From: Roseobacter sp.
Lineage (GTDB): Bacteria > Pseudomonadota > Alphaproteobacteria > Rhodobacterales > Rhodobacteraceae
Direction: 5' to 3'
Length of the DNA stretch: 59,131 nt
NCBI GenBank assembly: GCA_024636475.1
Contig: JAGXHA010000016.1
Location: forward strand, 1-59,131
Part shown: in pieces, positions 54,431-59,131 of the stretch
Position numbering within the stretch: position 1 is the first letter of the stretch
Layout of the letters: every line of letters starts with the position of its first letter
Translations under genes and position numbers: made by a program
The notes under the pieces: model-generated
Told to the model about the DNA's origin: nothing
Databases searched by the model: none
Seen by the model: the letters and a program-made list of their open reading frames with translations, nothing else

Positions 54431-55876
54431 CTACTCTGGATCGGTACTAAAGATCAAACGTTCGTCGCAAGGGGCCACGCGCAAGATATTTGTGCTGCCT
54501 TCTACGTTGAAAGGCACGCCAGCCACAACGACGACCATATCCTCAGGCTCGGCATAGCCTTCTTCACGGGCGGTGCGCGCGGCGCTTACGACCGCCATCT
54601 TGAAGCGGTCCAGCCTTTCGGTAACGACACAGTTTGTGCCCCAGCTTAGCGTGAGCCTGCCAGCGGTTTTGGCCAGCGGTGTGAGGGCGATGATCGGAAC
54701 GCGCGGGCGTTCGCGCGCAATCAGCAGGGCCGTTGTCCCGCTTTGGGTAAAGCAGCAGATCGCCTTGATGTTTGTCGTCTCCGCGATTTCGCGGGCTGCG
54801 GCGACAATGCCGTCGGCAACGGTCATGCGGTCGGCGGTGCGCGATGCCTCGATGATCTGCGTATAGGTCGGGTCCATCTCGACCTCGGTTGCGACGTTGT
54901 CCATGGTTTGCACTGCCTCGATCGGATAGGCACCCGCGGCGGATTCAGCAGACAACATCACCGCATCAGCGCCCTCATAGATCGCGGTGGCAACGTCAGA
55001 GACTTCGGCACGGGTCGGCATCGGGCTTTCGATCATCGATTCCAGCATTTGCGTGGCAACGATCACCGGCTTGGCAGCGGCGCGACACTTGCGGACAAGA
55101 CGCTTTTGGATCGGCGGGACATTCTGGATCGGCAACTCGACACCCAGATCGCCACGCGCCACCATGATACCGTCGCTGACAGCAAGAATGTCGTCAAAGC
55201 GCTTCACAGCACTTGGCTTTTCGATCTTGGACAACAACGCCGCACGGCCTTTCGCAAGATCGCGTGCCTCAAGGACGTCCTCGGGACGCTGCACAAAGCT
55301 TAGCGCCAGCCAATCCACGCCCAGTTCACACACAAACTCCAGATCGGCACGGTCCTTGTCCGACAAAGCGGCCAGCGGCAAAACGACATCGGGAACGTTC
55401 ACACCTTTACGGTTTGAGATCACGCCACCGATGACAACCTCGCAATTGGCAAAGTCTTTCCCGCAGTCTTTTACCTTGAGCCGGATTTTACCGTCGTTGA
55501 CCAACAAGCTGGCACCCGGTTCAAGGGCTGCAAAAATCTCGGGGTGGGGCAGGCAAACGCGGCTGGCGTTGCCCTCGGTCTCGTCCAGATCAAGCCGGAA
55601 CGCAGCACCTTCGACCAGCAATTCGCTATCGCCGGAAAATACACCGACCCGCAGCTTGGGGCCCTGAAGGTCGGCAAGGATACCGATTTTCGATCCTGTT
55701 TCTTCTTCGATCTGGCGAATGATCTTGTGCTTGATGCGAATTTCATCGTGGCTGCCGTGGCTCATATTCAGACGAAACACATCTGCACCTGCCGCATGCA
55801 ACGCGGATATCATTTCGTGGCTGTCCGACGCTGGTCCCAAAGTGGCCACTACTTTTACATTGCGTGTACGTTTCAT
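54431..55876 (-). CDS. pyk: Pyruvate kinase
   Basis: 481 residues from ATG 55876 (AAGGAAG upstream), MKRTRNVKVVATLGPASDSH. The catalytic loop MVARGDLGVELPIQNVPPIQ, the Lys of SKIEKPSAVKRFDDI, MLSAESAAGAYPIEAVQTM and the C-terminal allosteric domain are all present. It makes pyruvate and ATP from phosphoenolpyruvate. Divergent from the formylglutamate amidohydrolase gene. The downstream gene is the 75-residue membrane protein. Confidence 0.97.
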   Translation of the reverse strand: MKRTRNVKVVATLGPASDSHEMISALHAAGADVFRLNMSHGSHDEIRIKHKIIRQIEEETGSKIGILADLQGPKLRVGVFSGDSELLVEGAAFRLDLDETEGNASRVCLPHPEIFAALEPGASLLVNDGKIRLKVKDCGKDFANCEVVIGGVISNRKGVNVPDVVLPLAALSDKDRADLEFVCELGVDWLALSFVQRPEDVLEARDLAKGRAALLSKIEKPSAVKRFDDILAVSDGIMVARGDLGVELPIQNVPPIQKRLVRKCRAAAKPVIVATQMLESMIESPMPTRAEVSDVATAIYEGADAVMLSAESAAGAYPIEAVQTMDNVATEVEMDPTYTQIIEASRTADRMTVADGIVAAAREIAETTNIKAICCFTQSGTTALLIARERPRVPIIALTPLAKTAGRLTLSWGTNCVVTERLDRFKMAVVSAARTAREEGYAEPEDMVVVVAGVPFNVEGSTNILRVAPCDERLIFSTDPE

Positions 55877-56067
55877 ATTTGGGGTCTTCCTTCGTCGGGT
55901 TTGGGCCAATCATCGGCCCCGGTTTTGGTTGGATCGCCATGAACTACCATGGGCCATATCCAATGTGGATAGAAATTATGTTAGCGATAACACCAAGATT
56001 CCGCAAGCGGTCGGATTTTCATTTCCGTCCGGCTCGCCTAGAAACACGGTTAAAAAGGTTCAGCAGC

Positions 56068-56805
56068 ATGACATATCACCCCTTCTCAATCGATGGCGCG
56101 GACCGTCCCTGCCGCTGGTTGATCACCTGCGACCACGCTGCAAATACGGTGCCGGACGCCATTGCAGGTGGCGATCTGGGCCTGGACAGCGCGGATATGG
56201 AACGACATATCGCCTATGATATCGGTGCGGCGGGGGTTTCGCGCGCCTTGGCGGAACGGCTGAACGCACCCGTGATATACAGCAATTTTTCGCGTCTGGT
56301 GATTGACCCAAACCGGGGCGAAGACGATCCCACACTGCTGATGAAGCTGTATGATGGGACAATCATTCCCGCCAACCGAAATGCCGATCATGCAGAGCGC
56401 GAACACCGCCTGAACACCTGCTACCGTCCCTATCATGACGCTTTGGCCAAGCTGGCGGCGCGTCCTGCAACGGTGATCGTTTCCATTCACAGCTTTAACC
56501 TGCAGTTGCGCGGGCGATTCCCGCGCCCTTGGCAGATCGGCGTGCTTTATGCGCAGGACAAGCGGCTGGCCGTGCCCCTGCTGGACCGTTTGCGTCAGGA
56601 ACCCGACCTGACCGTCGGCGATAATGAACCCTATTCCGGCCACCTGCCTGGCGACGCGATCGACCGTCACGCCCTGCAACAAGGCCGCCCCAATGTGTTG
56701 ATCGAACTGCGCAATGATCTGATCGCAGATGCCGCTGGCCAACAGGCTTGGGCTGATCGCTTGGCCCCGATCCTTGAAACCACACTGGCGCAGACCCAAC
56801 TTTGA
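56068..56805 (+). CDS. N-formylglutamate amidohydrolase family protein
   Basis: 245 residues from ATG 56068 (AAAAAGG upstream; the frame is open further upstream over a region antisense to the pyk 5' end). Motifs LITCDHAANTVPD (metal His), YSNFSRLVIDPNRGEDDPTL (the family signature) and IVSIHSFNLQLRG (metal His), matching the HutG/NFGase fold of zinc amidohydrolases. It should release formate from N-formylglutamate in histidine breakdown, but no hut genes are near; a different amide is possible. Followed by DUF1244 after 17 bases. Confidence 0.85.
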   Translation: MTYHPFSIDGADRPCRWLITCDHAANTVPDAIAGGDLGLDSADMERHIAYDIGAAGVSRALAERLNAPVIYSNFSRLVIDPNRGEDDPTLLMKLYDGTIIPANRNADHAEREHRLNTCYRPYHDALAKLAARPATVIVSIHSFNLQLRGRFPRPWQIGVLYAQDKRLAVPLLDRLRQEPDLTVGDNEPYSGHLPGDAIDRHALQQGRPNVLIELRNDLIADAAGQQAWADRLAPILETTLAQTQL

Positions 56806-56822
56806 CCTCAAAGAGGAGAGAC

Positions 56823-57152
56823 ATGATGTCCACACCGACCAAAATCACACAGGCCGAGATCGAACTGCAAGCCGCTGCCTTTCGCCGCTTGCAACAACAC
56901 CTGATGCAGGATCGCACAGATGTGCAAAACATCGACATGATGAACCTCGCCGGGTTTTGCCGAAATTGTCTGTCTCGCTGGTACCAAGAGGCCGCCGATG
57001 AACGCGGTATCGAAATGGGCAAGGAGCAAGCCCGCGAGCTGTTTTACGGGATGACGATGGACGACTGGAAGGCCAACTACCAGACGGACGCAAAGCCTGA
57101 GACGCAAGAGGCATTCAAGGTCGCGTTCGAGGAGAATGTTGGCAAAGGGTAG
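56823..57152 (+). CDS. DUF1244 family protein
   Basis: 109 residues (ATG 56823; a second ATG is the next codon), with AGAGGAGAG upstream. The DUF1244 core is NIDMMNLAGFCRNCLSRWY, then ARELFYGMTMDDWKANY; the Cys-x-x-Cys is conserved. The family is small and helical; function unknown. It follows the formylglutamate amidohydrolase closely, and this pair recurs in alphaproteobacteria. A 266-base gene-free stretch (57153-57418) follows. Confidence 0.88.
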   Translation: MMSTPTKITQAEIELQAAAFRRLQQHLMQDRTDVQNIDMMNLAGFCRNCLSRWYQEAADERGIEMGKEQARELFYGMTMDDWKANYQTDAKPETQEAFKVAFEENVGKG

Positions 57153-57418
57153 CGAGATTTCTCGGTCTGGGGGCCTGTTCTAGAATGGAAGACCGCTTTA
57201 GGCCCTCTTACCAAATTTCTGCAATGCAGCTGGTGTCAGCGATGATGTAAGGTGCGAAAACATTTAACTCCTGTTTGAATTTTGAACAGGGTTTGTTGCA
57301 GCTAAAAACTGGCCGTTCTTCCACCCTTCTAAAAAGCAGGGTTTTTGAACGCCTGTTGAGTGTCAGCTGTGCGGGACGAAGCTGCCCTCCCTTTGAAGGG
57401 CCTGCTCATCAACTCTGA

Positions 57419-57880
57419 TCAGAACGGAAGCCAGTCCAAAACAATCGACGGCGAGAGTAAGAGGCTCGCCAATGTCCCAACAACAGAGCCGACCAGAAAA
57501 CCGTAGTAGTTCATGCGCTTGGAAAAGTTTTCCTCGATCTCGTTCTTATCGCTGTCGGAAAGCTTCGTGTCCTCTAATCTGGCCAAAAAACTAATCACAT
57601 GGCGCATTCCAAAACCTATGAGGCGATCGTTCATGTAAATGAAAGCAAGCACCAAACCGCAGAAAATGGGACCGACAATCCAGCCAGAGAAACCAAGAAA
57701 TTGTGCAGTATAAACCATGATCGCTCCGACGATCATGCCGATCAACAGCATCGCGAGGGCAGTGAAGTAATCAAGCAAGGTCGATGATCTTTCCGGGTGG
57801 TCGCCAATTGAACGTTGTCGGGAGGTTAGCAGATAGTTGCGGCGCGACAAGTTCACTCTGCAAACGGTAAATACCGTCAC
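57419..57880 (-). CDS. Hypothetical membrane protein
   Basis: A 153-codon frame from GTG 57880. The hydrophobic part starts near residue 37 (YFTALAMLLIGMIVGAIMVY), with a second segment (FSGWIVGPIFCGLVLAFIYM) and a third near the C-terminus (YYGFLVGSVVGTLASLLL). The start is uncertain: a TTG near 57778 has GGAAAG upstream, and internal ATGs lie further on. No family recognised. AT-richer codons than its neighbours and wide gaps on both sides mark this as accessory DNA. Confidence 0.5.
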   Translation of the reverse strand: MTVFTVCRVNLSRRNYLLTSRQRSIGDHPERSSTLLDYFTALAMLLIGMIVGAIMVYTAQFLGFSGWIVGPIFCGLVLAFIYMNDRLIGFGMRHVISFLARLEDTKLSDSDKNEIEENFSKRMNYYGFLVGSVVGTLASLLLSPSIVLDWLPF

Positions 57881-58035
57881 TATTGATTGACTGCAAAGGG
57901 CTCACTGCCGCCCTTCGCTGCCCTTGCAGAACCGCCCCAAAAACCACCGTTTTGAATGGCTCCGCCAAATCGGGCATTGGCTCACTTTGAACCAAGGTCC
58001 AAAAAGTCCGCGCAGCCAACGTTGCAATCCAAACT

Positions 58036-58896
58036 CTAAACAGCCGCCTTGCGCATCTCGTCCAGATAAATCTCGCGCAGACGTGGTGCAATCCGGCCCG
58101 GTGTGCCGTCACCCAAAGCCACGCCATCAATCTCGACCACTGGCATCACGAATGCGCTGGCGGACGTGGTGAACGCCTCATCCGCCTCTTTCGCCTCGTC
58201 GATGGTGAAATTGCGCTCCTCAACTTCCATCTGCGCCTCTTTGGCGAAACGCAAAACGGCAGCGCGGGTGATGCCGTGCAGGATATCATTGCTCAGGGCG
58301 CGGGTGATGATCTTGTTGCCCTTGACGATATAGGCATTGTTGCTGGTGCCTTCGGTGACAAAGCCGTCTTCGACCATCCACGCATCATCGCTACCGGCCT
58401 TCTTGGCCATCATCTTGCCCATCGACGGGTACAGCAACTGAACCGTTTTGATGTCACGACGTCCCCAGCGAATGTCCTCGATGCTGATGATTTTCGCGCC
58501 TTTTTGCGATGAGGGACTGTTAGCCATACCCGGTTTGTTTTGCGTAAACATCACGATGGTCGGCGTGGTCGTTTCAGGGTCTGGAAAGGCAAAATCGCGG
58601 TCGCCGTCAGACCCGCGGGTGATCTGCAGATAGATTAGCCCCTCGTTGATCTCGTTGACGCGCACCAACTCGCGGTGAACCTCCAAAAGGTCCTCTTTTG
58701 TAATCGGGTTGCGCATGTCCAACTCGCCCAAGGAGCGTTCAAGGCGAATGGCGTGGCCGTCGAAATCAATCAGCTTGCCATCCAGCACCGATGTCACCTC
58801 GTAGACGCCGTCCGCCATCAGGAACCCGCGATCAAAGATCGACACGGTTGCTTCATTTTCGGGCACGTAATGCCCGTTCACATAAACTGTCCGCAT
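58036..58896 (-). CDS. D-amino acid aminotransferase (class IV PLP)
   Basis: 286 residues from ATG 58896, MRTVYVNGHYVPENEATVSI then FDRGFLMADGVYEVT (family pocket), the PLP lysine region RRDIKTVQLLYPSMGKMMAK and DGFVTEGTSNNAYIV. The length and motifs fit D-alanine transaminase rather than BCAT. It converts D-amino acids and 2-oxoacids into one another. Four bases upstream is the end of a dipeptide epimerase-like gene on the same strand, linking it to D-glutamate or murein-peptide metabolism. Confidence 0.85.
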   Translation of the reverse strand: MRTVYVNGHYVPENEATVSIFDRGFLMADGVYEVTSVLDGKLIDFDGHAIRLERSLGELDMRNPITKEDLLEVHRELVRVNEINEGLIYLQITRGSDGDRDFAFPDPETTTPTIVMFTQNKPGMANSPSSQKGAKIISIEDIRWGRRDIKTVQLLYPSMGKMMAKKAGSDDAWMVEDGFVTEGTSNNAYIVKGNKIITRALSNDILHGITRAAVLRFAKEAQMEVEERNFTIDEAKEADEAFTTSASAFVMPVVEIDGVALGDGTPGRIAPRLREIYLDEMRKAAV

Positions 58897-58900
58897 GCTT

Positions 58901-59131
58901 TTATCCCCACAAGGCGCGACTGGGCGGATGCACCCCATCCGCGTCGAATTTCAACGGCTGATCCCGGTCTTCAGCCAACAACAGCGGGCCGTCAAGATCA
59001 ACATAGGACATGCCCTGCGCCACCAGCAGCGCAGGCGCCATGGCCAGCGACGAGCCGACCATGCAACCCACCATCACGTCATATCCCTCCGCCAGCGCCG
59101 CAGCCCGCAGCGCCAGCGCCTCGGTCAGGCC
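58901..59131 (-). CDS. Dipeptide epimerase / DgcA-like enolase-superfamily enzyme, C-terminal part
   Basis: The minus frame is open from the window edge to a TAA at 58901-58903, giving 76 residues. It reads VMVGCMVGSSLAMAPALLVA and VDLDGPLLLAEDRDQ, the last barrel strand of L-Ala-D/L-Glu epimerases and related N-acyl-amino-acid racemases. Only the C-terminus is visible. Its stop lies four bases before the D-amino acid aminotransferase ATG, so they form one operon, suited to recycling of murein peptides or D-glutamate. Confidence 0.75.
   Translation of the reverse strand, partial: GLTEALALRAAALAEGYDVMVGCMVGSSLAMAPALLVAQGMSYVDLDGPLLLAEDRDQPLKFDADGVHPPSRALWG

Noticed and set aside
1..59131. CRISPR arrays, tRNA or rRNA genes, insertion sequences, prophage genes
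   Set aside because: No regularly spaced repeats, no tRNA-like cloverleaf with CCA, no transposase or phage structural protein seen; the intergenic gaps above 150 bases were read individually.

Overview
The window looks like chromosomal core DNA from a marine alphaproteobacterium of the order Rhodobacterales (Roseobacter group). The evidence is the gene content and order (rpoH-chaN-coaBC-dut-moeB; gshB-yraN-rsmI next to a lipoprotein and glnD; pyk, hutG-like and DUF1244; COQ9 beside rpsU), the many genes that overlap by four bases, and the lineage-restricted families DUF1013/TrcR, DUF1467 and DUF1244. A bciA-type 8-vinyl reductase at 22242-23219 suggests a bacteriochlorophyll maker (aerobic anoxygenic phototroph), although no other photosynthesis gene lies here. 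I see no rRNA, tRNA, CRISPR array, insertion sequence or prophage.

Layout. 1-5008: cell elongation operon mreC(partial)-mreD-mrdA-rodA plus a 2-hydroxyacid dehydrogenase. 5110-11841 (minus): M3 oligopeptidase, then moeB, dut, coaBC, chaN and rpoH (transcribed rpoH to moeB). 12114-15060: phosphatase, GST-like protein, comM. 15032-18174 (minus): gshB operon. 18264-22245: LpoA-like lipoprotein and glnD. 22242-24928: divergent bciA and murJ. 25000-29857: a rhomboid that lacks its catalytic residues, trpS, and a VOC/deacetylase/nitroreductase/EI24 group. 29790-32989: DUF1467, methylmalonyl-CoA epimerase, response regulator, GNAT, a 58-residue membrane protein, hemerythrin. 33062-38689 (minus): aspS, ornithine decarboxylase with a structured leader, EEP nuclease-like protein, TrcR. 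38819-43733: RNase T2, two quinone oxidoreductases, ECF transporter A and T subunits without an S subunit, COQ9. 43849-46987: rpsU, Lrp/ald pair, mscL, ytoQ. 47003-52061 (minus): pheS and pheT, separated by a variable insertion. 52197-59131: MFS transporter, rplT-rpmI, pyk, N-formylglutamate amidohydrolase, DUF1244, a hypothetical, a D-amino acid aminotransferase and the end of a dipeptide epimerase.

Themes. Wall synthesis and its control recur (MreCD/PBP2/RodA, MurJ, the LpoA-like activator, murein-peptide and D-amino acid metabolism at the right edge), with nitrogen signalling (GlnD) and translation (AspRS, TrpRS, PheRS, S21, L20, L35, RsmI).

The least ordinary observations are: (1) a second, diverged 5' end of pheT (50474-50545), fused by an ATGA overlap to a small membrane-protein gene that is itself coupled to pheS, about 1 kb upstream of the intact pheT; (2) a long leader with mutually complementary segments upstream of the ornithine decarboxylase; (3) a rhomboid without serine or histidine at its catalytic positions; (4) a family of related intergenic palindromic words at the 3' ends of several genes; (5) bciA outside any photosynthesis cluster. 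I found no clear candidate for an entirely new multi-gene system.
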